This document shows positions 26,873 through 34,914 of a stretch of DNA of 64,000 bases, piece by piece; within the stretch, counting starts at the first letter, position 1; each line of letters begins with the position of its first letter. The translations under genes were made by a program, and so were the position numbers. Source of the stretch: an uncultured Draconibacterium sp. (GTDB taxonomy: Bacteria; Bacteroidota; Bacteroidia; Bacteroidales; Prolixibacteraceae); assembly GCF_963677565.1 (NCBI RefSeq), contig NZ_OY781981.1:1426001-1490000 (forward strand), in the 5' to 3' direction. Under the pieces are notes generated by a model. That model ran no database searches and was not told the origin of the DNA. It saw only the letters and a program-made list of their open reading frames with translations.

Positions 26873-28243
26873 ATGTTTCAGAAAGAGATTTACATAGAAC
26901 GCAGAAAAGTTCTAAAGGAGAAAGTTGGGGAAGGATTGATTTTGTTGTTTGGAAACGACGAATCATCGATGAATTATGCTGACAACACCTATCATTTCAG
27001 GCAAGACAGCACCTTTTTGTATTACTTTGGAATTCAGCATCCGGGCCTGGCTGCGGTAATCGATATTGATAACGACAAGGAAATTGTTTTTGGAAATGAT
27101 TACACCATCGACGATATTGTGTGGATGGGACCACAGCCAACCATTGCCGATCGTGCTGCACAGTGTGGCGTGTCAACGGTTTTACCGATGAAAGAACTGG
27201 CGTCGGTTGTGGAGAAAAGTAAGAAGATTCATTTCTTGCCGCTCTATCGTCCCGAGAATAAAATAAAGTTGTTGGAGTTGATTGATGTGGCGCCCAAAGA
27301 TGTGGCGAATACTTACTCGCTGGAGTTAGTAAAGGCCGTTGTCAGTCAGCGCGAAATTAAAAGCAAAGAAGAGATAGAGCAGCTGCATCAGGCAGTGAAC
27401 GTTTCGGTTGATATGCATGTGGCGGCTATGAAATTTGCGCGTCCGGGAATGACAGAAGCGCAGGTAACAGCCGAAATCCATAAAGTGGCACTGGCAGCCG
27501 GTGGAAATATTGCTTTCCCGATAATTGCCACAAAAAACGGGCAAACATTACACAATCATTTTCACGGTAACACAATAAAAGAGGGCGATCTGTTTTTAGT
27601 TGATGCTGGTTACGAAAATGAATTGTGCTACTCAGGCGATTTGTCGAGTACTTTTCCGGTAAGCAAAAAATTTACTCCCGAGCAAAAAGAGATCTATGAA
27701 ATTTCGCTGGCCGGACACGAAGCTGCAATTAGTGCACTCGAATTGAACAAGCCATATAAAAATGCGCACATTGCAGCCGCTACCACCATTTTCGACGGAT
27801 TGAAATCGATGGGTTTCACCAAAGGAAATGCAATGGATGCTTTTGAGGCCGGCGCTCACGCTTTGTTTTTCCCGTGCGGAACGGGCCACATGATGGGCAT
27901 GGATGTGCATGATATGGAAGATCTTGGTGAAGTTTGGGTCGGTTACGACGGCCAACCAAAAAGTACACAGTTTGGGCTGAAATCGCTTCGCCTGGCAAAA
28001 CCGCTGAGAGCCGGTCATGTATTTACTATCGAACCGGGAATTTACTTTATTCCCGAATTGATTGATCTATGGCGCGGACAAGGTAAATTCAACGATTTTA
28101 TCAACTGGGAAAAAGTTGACAGCTACCGTAATTTTGGCGGAATGCGAAACGAAGAAGATTTTGTAATGACCGAAAACGGTGCGCAGTTACTCGGCAAGCC
28201 AAAACCCAAAACCGTTGAAGATGTAGAAGCTCTGCGATCATAA
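26873..28243 (+). CDS. M24B Xaa-Pro aminopeptidase
   Basis: A 456-residue cytoplasmic enzyme of the PepP/prolidase family with no signal peptide. The N-terminal domain (1-165) precedes a pita-bread domain whose two-metal ligands are visible: Asp in FLVDAGYE and SGDLSST, His in GTGHMMGMDVHD, Glu in FTIEPGIYF and in NEEDFVMTENG. It releases an N-terminal residue next to proline. It is divergent from GH92 and could complete the degradation of proline-rich peptides produced by the S15 enzyme; that link is inference. Confidence 0.9.
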   Translation: MFQKEIYIERRKVLKEKVGEGLILLFGNDESSMNYADNTYHFRQDSTFLYYFGIQHPGLAAVIDIDNDKEIVFGNDYTIDDIVWMGPQPTIADRAAQCGVSTVLPMKELASVVEKSKKIHFLPLYRPENKIKLLELIDVAPKDVANTYSLELVKAVVSQREIKSKEEIEQLHQAVNVSVDMHVAAMKFARPGMTEAQVTAEIHKVALAAGGNIAFPIIATKNGQTLHNHFHGNTIKEGDLFLVDAGYENELCYSGDLSSTFPVSKKFTPEQKEIYEISLAGHEAAISALELNKPYKNAHIAAATTIFDGLKSMGFTKGNAMDAFEAGAHALFFPCGTGHMMGMDVHDMEDLGEVWVGYDGQPKSTQFGLKSLRLAKPLRAGHVFTIEPGIYFIPELIDLWRGQGKFNDFINWEKVDSYRNFGGMRNEEDFVMTENGAQLLGKPKPKTVEDVEALRS

Positions 28244-28332
28244 AAGACTGATGGTTACAGGTTTCATGTTAAGTATATTTGCCCTTAATGTGAAACCTGC
28301 AGGCATCAGCGATCAGGAATGAATAAAAACTT

Positions 28333-28340
28333 TACTTTTG
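28333..28340 (+). promoter_or_regulatory. -7 promoter box before the pullulanase operon
   Basis: TACTTTTG fits TAnnTTTG exactly and ends 16 bases before the ATG at 28357. No good -33 TTTG is seen at the usual distance. Confidence 0.45.
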
Positions 28341-28356
28341 CCCCAAATTAGCTACA

Positions 28357-28905
28357 ATGAAGAAGGGAAGTATTCTTGCGCTTTTGTTATTGAATTCACT
28401 TTGGCTTTTAGCACAGAATGAGGTGGGGCCCGAAGGACATAAACTGCTGTGGGTATTTCTGTTTCTTGCTGCAATAACAGTAGCTTTTATTGTTAGTGGC
28501 CGTTCTTTTCAGAAGAAATCAAAAAAGGAGCGAAGGCCATTTATGCAGCTAAAAAAGCTTAGTATCAAATTGGAAAAGGATGCAAATTTCTATCCTGATA
28601 ATTTAATTCTTACCGTAAAAAATAACGGCACAACGGCTATCGACTTGGATCAGCCGCTTTTGGTATTCGATAATTTCTGGCTGAGACGTAAGTTCAAGAT
28701 CAAAGGAATGGATAACTACAATTTTTATCCATTGTACCTGGAAAGTGGGAAAACACATCAGCTGAAAATTGATCTGAATCGGTTTTACACACACGATAAA
28801 TCTTTGAAGAAGTTTCCAAAAACAAAGATTTATCTGAAAGATGTAAAAGGTAAAAAGCTTGGGAATAAAGCTGTTTTTTTGCGGAAAACACTTGTTAGAT
28901 TTTAA
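28357..28905 (+). CDS. Small membrane protein encoded with pullulanase
   Basis: A 182-residue protein with a signal-like N terminus (LALLLLNSLWLLAQ) and a second hydrophobic stretch at about 28-47, followed by a basic, beta-rich C-terminal domain of about 130 residues (LTVKNNGTTAIDLDQPLLVF) that could be immunoglobulin-like. No family recognised. Its TAA overlaps the ATG of the pullulanase gene (TAATG), so the two are translationally coupled. A role in the envelope or in glycan handling is only a guess. Confidence 0.6.
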   Translation: MKKGSILALLLLNSLWLLAQNEVGPEGHKLLWVFLFLAAITVAFIVSGRSFQKKSKKERRPFMQLKKLSIKLEKDANFYPDNLILTVKNNGTTAIDLDQPLLVFDNFWLRRKFKIKGMDNYNFYPLYLESGKTHQLKIDLNRFYTHDKSLKKFPKTKIYLKDVKGKKLGNKAVFLRKTLVRF

Positions 28906-30851
28906 TGCGCAACTGGAAATTTAATCATATCGATTTCTCAACTTACCCTAGTTATAAGGGTAAAGATTTGGGTGTTTTTTGGTCGCCTGAAAAGACAACG
29001 ATCAAGATTTGGGCACCAACTGCTCAAATGGTGGAATTGCGTTTGTACAAAGATGGTGTGCGTGGTGAGGCTTATTATAAAACCAACCTGCAGAAAAAAG
29101 AGGACGGAATCTGGGGAACGGTTCTTACAGGCGATTACGAAGGTAAATTCTATACTTTCAGAGTAAACGACGGCGAATGGTTGGATGAGGTTGCCGGAAT
29201 TTATGCCCGCTGTGTTGGTGCCAACGGTTTTCGCGGCATGATCTATAATCCGAATACCACCAATCCGGAAGATTGGGTGTACGACAATGGTCCGCGATAT
29301 AAAAGTTTTACCGATACGGTGATCTACGAAACGCATGTTCGTGACTTTTCCATTGCCGAAAATTCAGGAATTGAGAACAAAGGAAAGTTTTTGGGTTTTA
29401 CCGAAGAAGGAACTCGCTCTCCCGAAGGTGTGAAAACTGGCATCGAACATTTAAAAGAATTGGGAGTTACGCATGTTCATCTGCTGCCGGTGAACGACTT
29501 TGTAACCGTTGACGAAGAAAAACCACTTGAAAAATATAACTGGGGTTACGATCCCATGCATTACAGCGCACTTGAAGGTTCGTATGCGACGGATGCTTAC
29601 GATGGACGAAAGCGAATTGCAGAATTCAAAGCGCTGGTAAAAGCATTGCATGCAAATGGAATTGGTGTGATTCTGGATGTGGTTTTTAATCACACCTACT
29701 ACGCCAAAGAATCGGTATTTAACCAGATTATTCCGGGCTATTTTTATCGTCAGAAAGAAGACGGATCGTTTGCAAATGCTTCAGGATGTGGAAACGAGTT
29801 GGCATCAGAACGAGAAATGGTGCGAAAATACATCATTGACACCTTAAAATATTGGGTGGAAGAGTTTCATGTTGATGGATTCCGTTTTGATCTGATGGGA
29901 ATTCACGACTTAAAAACCATGAAAAAAATTCGCAAATCCCTTGATAAGATCGATAATGGACTTTTCTTGTATGGTGAAGGTTGGGCTGCAGATCAAAGCC
30001 CAATGCCGGAAGACAAACGTGCCGTAAAACGTAACACTTCTCAATTGCCGGGAATTGCCAGCTTTAACGACGATTTTCGCGATGCATTAAAAGGAAATCA
30101 TGGCGATAAAAAGTCGAAAGGTTTTGTTAGCGGACTAGGTTTGCGCGAAGAAGCCGTGAAATTTGGAATTACGGCTGCCGTTCATCATCCGCAGGTAAAT
30201 TATGGATATATCGATACAGTTGATTCAGCCTGGGCAGGCGAACCAGATCAATGCATTAACTACGTATCGTGCCACGATAATTATACGCTTTGGGATAAAC
30301 TGAAGCAGAGTTTGGCGAAAGCAAGCAATGAAGAATTGCGCAAACGTGTAAAACTTGCCGGAGCGTTGGTGTTAACATCGCAAGGCGTGCCGTTGTTGCA
30401 TGCCGGAGTTGACTTTTGCAGGACAAAAGGAGGCAATGGTAATTCGTATAAATCACCTGATTCGGTAAACCAGATCGATTGGAGCCGAAAAAATGAATAC
30501 ATCGATGTTTTCGAATACTTTCAGAAATTGATTCAGCTGCGTAAAAACCATCCGGCTTTTCGTATGACTTCTGCCGAGGCGATCAGACGGGATTTGAATT
30601 TTTGTGCCGAGTATAAAATCGGTGTTGTATCCTATTGTTTGGATGGAAAACAGGCTGGTGACAATTGGTCGAAGATCTTCCTTATTTTTAACGGAAACAT
30701 GGAGGAAGTTGAATTTCCGTTACCCGATGGTAAGTACAAAGTTGTAGCCGATGCCAACAGCATTAATGAGGAGGGGATTGAGCTTGTTGAAAATTCGGTT
30801 ATTGTAGATCCGGTTTCGCTAAAAATCCTTGTTCAGGCTGAGAACGGGTGA
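28905..30851 (+). CDS. pulA: Type I pullulanase (GH13, CBM48)
   Basis: A 648-residue protein without signal peptide. A CBM48-type domain (about 15-110) precedes the GH13 barrel. The type I pullulanase motif YNWGYDP is present, as are conserved GH13 regions: DVVFNHT, DGFRFDLMG (nucleophile Asp), LYGEGW (acid/base Glu) and YVSCHDNYTL. It cleaves alpha-1,6 branch points of pullulan, glycogen or limit dextrins; lack of a secretion signal suggests intracellular glycogen or imported maltodextrin debranching. The last 19 bases overlap the end of the convergent downstream gene. Confidence 0.93.
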   Translation: MRNWKFNHIDFSTYPSYKGKDLGVFWSPEKTTIKIWAPTAQMVELRLYKDGVRGEAYYKTNLQKKEDGIWGTVLTGDYEGKFYTFRVNDGEWLDEVAGIYARCVGANGFRGMIYNPNTTNPEDWVYDNGPRYKSFTDTVIYETHVRDFSIAENSGIENKGKFLGFTEEGTRSPEGVKTGIEHLKELGVTHVHLLPVNDFVTVDEEKPLEKYNWGYDPMHYSALEGSYATDAYDGRKRIAEFKALVKALHANGIGVILDVVFNHTYYAKESVFNQIIPGYFYRQKEDGSFANASGCGNELASEREMVRKYIIDTLKYWVEEFHVDGFRFDLMGIHDLKTMKKIRKSLDKIDNGLFLYGEGWAADQSPMPEDKRAVKRNTSQLPGIASFNDDFRDALKGNHGDKKSKGFVSGLGLREEAVKFGITAAVHHPQVNYGYIDTVDSAWAGEPDQCINYVSCHDNYTLWDKLKQSLAKASNEELRKRVKLAGALVLTSQGVPLLHAGVDFCRTKGGNGNSYKSPDSVNQIDWSRKNEYIDVFEYFQKLIQLRKNHPAFRMTSAEAIRRDLNFCAEYKIGVVSYCLDGKQAGDNWSKIFLIFNGNMEEVEFPLPDGKYKVVADANSINEEGIELVENSVIVDPVSLKILVQAENG

Positions 30852-31345
30852 ATGTTTCGCGAGAAATAACCCGAAAATCCCAATAACGAATATGCTGTTT
30901 TTCGTATTTCTACTTTTCTGAAAGCTTTGCTGTATATACGTTTGGTAGTGTTAAGTTCAACATCACGTACAAAAGGATCAAATGTTGCCTGATCTAAGAT
31001 TAGGTGATCAACATTTTCAAAATCGTTGGGTTGTGCGCTAAAAAGCTCACCTTCAGCAATTATCTTTTTCCCGGCCTGTTTACATTTTTCAATTAACAGT
31101 ACGGTTGATTCACGTTGTTTCAATCCGGCTTTTATTATTACGTAATCTGCCCATTCCAGCAACCTGGAATTTAGTTTTTCCTGATTAAGGTCAACAAGCT
31201 TCCTTTCCCAGGTTAATGGCAATTGAATTGATACTTCGATCAACTCACGAGGTTCTTCAGTTTGCTGTTTAAAGAACCTTTGAAAAAGGGCAGAAAAGCC
31301 TTTTGTCTGGCAATCTGTTTTCGGATAAATTAATAGGATATTCAT
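30833..31345 (-). CDS. Orphan B12-binding-like domain of radical SAM type
   Basis: A 170-residue cytoplasmic protein that resembles only the N-terminal domain of B12-binding-domain radical SAM proteins: MNILLIYPKT at the start, then ERKLVDLN, WADYVIIKA, CKQAGKKIIAEGELF and NVDHLIL segments in the order seen there. The radical SAM half with its CxxxCxxC motif is completely missing, and the cobalamin His motif DxHxxG is absent. It is therefore either a remnant or a stand-alone domain with a new role. The C terminus ends inside the 3' end of the convergent pullulanase gene. No partner gene is nearby. Confidence 0.55.
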   Translation of the reverse strand: MNILLIYPKTDCQTKGFSALFQRFFKQQTEEPRELIEVSIQLPLTWERKLVDLNQEKLNSRLLEWADYVIIKAGLKQRESTVLLIEKCKQAGKKIIAEGELFSAQPNDFENVDHLILDQATFDPFVRDVELNTTKRIYSKAFRKVEIRKTAYSLLGFSGYFSRNIHPFSA

Positions 31346-31569
31346 GGTAATAATCTTTAACTGTTTTCTATGCTTTCAAATAAACGACCATTTAATTCGA
31401 AAAAAAAGTTTTTGGGATTGTTGCCCTGAAAAAGTGATTATTTGCGTTGATCTGGGGTTTTTGCCATTTATCCGGGATTAGCGACAGTTATCCCAGTTCT
31501 CTCCTTTAATAGCTGTTTTAAAGCAAAATATTCAGTTTGGGGAAGGAATTTTTAAGTAAAAAAGTGATA

Positions 31570-32418
31570 TTAAGCTGTTTTTAATGATTCTTTCAAACGA
31601 AGTACATATTGTCTTGAAACAGGAATTTCCTGTGGGTAATCAAATAAATTTAGTGTTAATCCATCGGAGCCGCGCGATACTTTTTTAATATAGTTTTTAT
31701 TCACCATGCACGAACGATGACAACGAATGATTTCAGGGTATTTTTGCAGTAAATTCTCTGTTGATTTCATGGTGCTTCTTATCAGCTTTTTACGAATTTC
31801 ATCGTTTTGTTTGTAGATGATTTCAATGTAATTGTTGGCTGATTTAATCAAAATCAACTGCTCGAGAAAAAGTGTGAAATATTCTGTTTTGTTTTCCGAT
31901 TCAAATTCAATTTCCTTTGGAGTTTCAATAGGCTCGTTTGGAGTTGTGTCTTGTGGACTGGTCTCTAATTTCTGTACTTTCTTCTTCAGCAGATAAAACT
32001 GGTTAGTAACGACTACCACAGCTGCCGCCGTTATAGAAATAATAACAATGTTAATCACGATTGGAAAGGTCATTGGAATACGACCTACATAACGAGCAAA
32101 AAACGCGAATGCTACCGAGTTGCAAATTACAAAAAGCAAATCGATAAGAATCTCCTTTAAAATGGTCCAGCGTTCTTCGGAAAATGCTGTAATGAAAATG
32201 GAGGGTATTACCAAACGAAATAGAGTAAGCAAAACAAGTGTAATGGCGCCAAAAGTTGCCAGGATGATAAGGCGGTTGTTAAAATCAGGATTTTGGACTT
32301 CGAAAGGCTGAAAGAACAAAAGAAACAAAAAAATGCCCAGGCTCACCGACGAAATGGAGCGTGTATTCACTTTTAGGTTGTCGTTAAACGGATATTTTTT
32401 GTTTAGCGAGTTCAGCAT
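31570..32418 (-). CDS. Membrane-anchored LytTR transcriptional regulator
   Basis: A 282-residue protein with four hydrophobic helices in the first 150 residues (about 28-41, 50-72, 90-108 and 120-142), a charged linker, and a C-terminal LytTR DNA-binding domain from about 180 (LILIKSANNYIEIIYKQ; IIRCHRSCMVNKNYI; PVSRQYVLRLKE). No receiver domain is present, so it is a one-component, membrane-bound regulator. It lies 18 bases upstream of nothing obvious on its strand apart from the alanine dehydrogenase gene, which ends 18 bases before its start and may be co-transcribed. Target genes are unknown. Confidence 0.85.
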   Translation of the reverse strand: MLNSLNKKYPFNDNLKVNTRSISSVSLGIFLFLLFFQPFEVQNPDFNNRLIILATFGAITLVLLTLFRLVIPSIFITAFSEERWTILKEILIDLLFVICNSVAFAFFARYVGRIPMTFPIVINIVIISITAAAVVVVTNQFYLLKKKVQKLETSPQDTTPNEPIETPKEIEFESENKTEYFTLFLEQLILIKSANNYIEIIYKQNDEIRKKLIRSTMKSTENLLQKYPEIIRCHRSCMVNKNYIKKVSRGSDGLTLNLFDYPQEIPVSRQYVLRLKESLKTA

Positions 32419-32436
32419 TGGAAATTTCTTTCTTGA

Positions 32437-33648
32437 TTAAAAAACTGCCAGTAAAAGGTCGATATCTTTTGATGGAATATTGAACATGCGGCCAACGTCT
32501 GAATTTGTAAGAATGCCGTGGTATATGTAAACTCCTTTCCGGAATCCTTTTGACGCCTTTATATAATTATCGACTCCGCCGTTGTCGCCAATGGCAAGTA
32601 AAATCGGAATTAAAATGTTACTGAGCGAAATGGAAGCTGTTCGCGCTACCATAGCCGGAGTGTTCGGAACGCAGTAATGCACTACGCCGTGTTTTGTATA
32701 AGTTGGATTGTTAAAATCAGTGCATTTCGAAGTCTCGAAACAGCCTCCCTGGCTTACATTCAGGTCGATAATCACCGATCCTTCCTTCATTTGTTTTACA
32801 AGATTTTCAGAGACTTTAAATTTTGGCGGTGTATTAAACGAGGTCGCACCAATAACCGCATCGGCCGAAATAAGCGCTTTGCGCAGAACTTTCGGATAGA
32901 AAACAGAAGTAAAAATACGGCGGCCAAGTTTTTCTTCCAGCTTGCTGAGTTCGTAAACCGAAGTGTCGAAAACCTTAACAAAAATGCCAAGGCCAAGCGC
33001 TGCACGAGCCGCATATTCTGCTGCGGTACTTGTACCAATAATCACCAGTTCTGCGGGTGTAACACCGGTAACTTCACCAAAAAGTACACCTTTTCCGTTG
33101 CGCGAGTTACTCAGGTATTCGCTGGCAATTGTAATAGAAGTTACCCCTGCAATCTGGCTCATTTGATGCACAAACGGAAGAAAACCATCTTCGTTTTCAA
33201 GGTATTCAAACGCAATGGTCGTTACCTTTTTTTGCATCATCTTTTGAATCGATTCATTACAATGCGCCTGAATCTGCATATTCGAAATAATCACCTGGTT
33301 GCCTCGTAAAGCGTCTATCTCTTCGCATGAGAACGGAGCGATGCGTAAAATTATATCACACTGAAAGGTTTCTTCTTTGGTCTCAACGATGGTTGCTCCG
33401 GCCTTTTGGTAGTCCTCGTTCGAGTAGCTGGCCGACTTGCCTGCGTCGCGTTCAATCAGAATTTCGTGGCCGTACGAAACCAGTAAATCAACAGCTTGTG
33501 GCGATAAAGGAACGCGGTATTCCACCTTGGATAAATCAGAAGGTATTCCAATTTTTATCTTTTGTCCCTTCTTTTTTACCTCCAACATCTCTTCTTTGGG
33601 CAGAAGCATGGTTTTTGGTATCGATACCTTTTCTTTTGCTTTTTCCAT
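32437..33648 (-). CDS. ald: Alanine dehydrogenase
   Basis: A 403-residue NAD-dependent enzyme that interconverts alanine and pyruvate plus ammonia. The N-terminal AlaDH/PNT domain (KIGIPSDLSKVEYRVPLSP) and a Rossmann domain in the middle are clear. The AlaDH signature regions around KASYSNEDYQKAGA-like positions and the C-terminal VPNTPAMVARTASISLSN are present. It has about 30 extra residues at the N terminus compared with the 371-residue bacterial enzyme, as seen in other Bacteroidota. The nucleotide motif usually GxGxxG reads IGTSTAAEYAARAALGLG, a modified form also seen in this branch, so activity should not be taken as certain. Confidence 0.8.
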   Translation of the reverse strand: MEKAKEKVSIPKTMLLPKEEMLEVKKKGQKIKIGIPSDLSKVEYRVPLSPQAVDLLVSYGHEILIERDAGKSASYSNEDYQKAGATIVETKEETFQCDIILRIAPFSCEEIDALRGNQVIISNMQIQAHCNESIQKMMQKKVTTIAFEYLENEDGFLPFVHQMSQIAGVTSITIASEYLSNSRNGKGVLFGEVTGVTPAELVIIGTSTAAEYAARAALGLGIFVKVFDTSVYELSKLEEKLGRRIFTSVFYPKVLRKALISADAVIGATSFNTPPKFKVSENLVKQMKEGSVIIDLNVSQGGCFETSKCTDFNNPTYTKHGVVHYCVPNTPAMVARTASISLSNILIPILLAIGDNGGVDNYIKASKGFRKGVYIYHGILTNSDVGRMFNIPSKDIDLLLAVF

Positions 33649-33767
33649 AGCTGAAAATAATGAATTTTTCTGGCGAAATCAACAGCACCAATTTACAAGC
33701 AAAAGGGGAGTTTTCAAAGAAAATTAATCCGGAAGTGGGAAGTTATGGTTTTGTACTGGCGGGCAAA

Positions 33768-34190
33768 TCAGATTTCTTGTGCAGAAATAACACGTGAATC
33801 GTCGTCCTGTACTTCAATTTTTACTTCTACCATTTTTTCAGGAAGAAGCGATTCGATCATCTCCGGCCATTCGATAAGGCAATAACTTCCGCTGTAAATA
33901 TAGTCTTCGTAACCAAGATCGTAAGCTTCTTCAATATCTTTTATACGGTAGAAATCGAAATGGAAGATCGATTCAGGATCATCGGTATTGTATTCGTTTA
34001 TTAATGCAAAAGTCGGGCTTGTTACATTGTCTTCCGATCCCAGTTCTCTGCAAATTGCCTGAATAAATGTTGTTTTTCCGGCTCCCATTTTGCCATAAAA
34101 AGCAAAAACCCGGTCGTTTTTAAATTCAGCAATAAGTTCCTTTGCGGCAAACTCGAGATCGTCAAGCGAATTGATCTTTTTTGAATACAT
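33768..34190 (-). CDS. tsaE: tRNA threonylcarbamoyladenosine biosynthesis ATPase TsaE
   Basis: A 140-residue P-loop protein that helps TsaD/TsaB make the t6A modification of ANN-decoding tRNAs. Walker A is GKMGAGKTTFIQAI; the family segments NVTSPTFALINEY, FHFDFYRI and CLIEWPE are present. The ATG at 34190 is chosen; the frame is open to a TTG at 34220 but that adds an unlikely Cys-rich start. It lies about 119 bases downstream of nothing on its strand and 119 bases upstream of the alanine dehydrogenase start, so co-transcription with ald is possible. Confidence 0.93.
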   Translation of the reverse strand: MYSKKINSLDDLEFAAKELIAEFKNDRVFAFYGKMGAGKTTFIQAICRELGSEDNVTSPTFALINEYNTDDPESIFHFDFYRIKDIEEAYDLGYEDYIYSGSYCLIEWPEMIESLLPEKMVEVKIEVQDDDSRVISAQEI

Positions 34191-34354
34191 ATGCTTCCAA
34201 CAATTTTTACAATAATACAAAAAGCACTACATATTTTGAACTCTCAGCGGTAAAATGAGATAAAAATCAGGGAAATGCATCGTTGTAACAGGTATGTATT
34301 TCAGCAAAATGTTTTAATTTTGGCAAAAATCATCAAATGATGAAATACGCTTTT

Positions 34355-34362
34355 TAAATTTG
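34355..34362 (+). promoter_or_regulatory. -7 promoter box of gcvH
   Basis: TAAATTTG matches TAnnTTTG exactly, 59 bases before the gcvH ATG. The preceding TTTTG at 34318-34322 is too far for a normal -33 element. Confidence 0.4.
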
Positions 34363-34421
34363 CGAGTATCACGCGAACAGGAAGCGGATTTAAGTTTTAA
34401 TAAAAATTAAAAACGAATAAT

Positions 34422-34802
34422 ATGAATATTCCAGCTGATTTGAAATATACGCAAGACCACGAGTGGGTTCGCGTTGACGGAGATGTTGCCATTGTAGGTG
34501 TTACCGATTTTGCGCAAGGCGAATTGGGCGACGTTGTATTTGTTGAAATCGAAACCGAAGGTGAAACACTTGATAAAGGTGAAACTTTTGGAACTGTTGA
34601 GGCGGTTAAAACTGTTTCTGACTTGTTTATGCCTGTTGGGGGCGAGGTTGCCGAGTTTAACGAAGACCTGGCTGACGATCCGGAATTGGTAAACAAAGAT
34701 CCTTATGGAAAAGGATGGATGATTAAAGTGAATATTGCCGATGCATCGGAGTTAGATGGTTTGATGGATGCTGACGCTTATAAAGCAATGATTGAAGCTT
34801 AA
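34422..34802 (+). CDS. gcvH: Glycine cleavage system H protein
   Basis: A 126-residue lipoyl carrier. The lipoylation site is the Lys in GTVEAVKTVSDLF (about residue 63), within the ETFGTVEAVK motif. The N terminus (YTQDHEWVRVDGDVAIVGVTDFAQ) and the DPYGKGWMIKV segment are canonical. It carries the aminomethyl group between the P, T and L proteins; none of those genes is in the window. A terminator follows 22 bases after the stop. Confidence 0.97.
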   Translation: MNIPADLKYTQDHEWVRVDGDVAIVGVTDFAQGELGDVVFVEIETEGETLDKGETFGTVEAVKTVSDLFMPVGGEVAEFNEDLADDPELVNKDPYGKGWMIKVNIADASELDGLMDADAYKAMIEA

Positions 34803-34823
34803 GAAATTTTACAGCATATGTAA

Positions 34824-34855
34824 ATGCCTCATCGTTTTTCGGTGGGGCATTTTTT
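34824..34855 (+). terminator. Intrinsic terminator after gcvH
   Basis: ATGCCTCA (34824-34831) pairs with TGGGGCAT (34843-34850), including a G-T pair, and six T follow. Confidence 0.8.
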
Positions 34856-34862
34856 ATGGTAC

Positions 34863-34896
34863 AAAAAAACCGGAATCTGAATGATCCCGGTTTTTA
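34863..34896. terminator. Terminator between gcvH and nrdJ, usable in both directions
   Basis: AAAAACCGG (34865-34873) pairs with CCGGTTTTT (34887-34895). On the minus strand the stem is followed by T residues and lies about 20 bases after the nrdJ stop. Confidence 0.75.
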
Positions 34897-34914
34897 ATAT
34901 GTTGATACTAATTA

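Noticed and set aside
26693..26966. Longer N terminus for the GH92 protein
   Set aside because: The extra 91 residues would overlap the divergent peptidase gene and its promoter and would bury the lipoprotein signal that begins at 26693.
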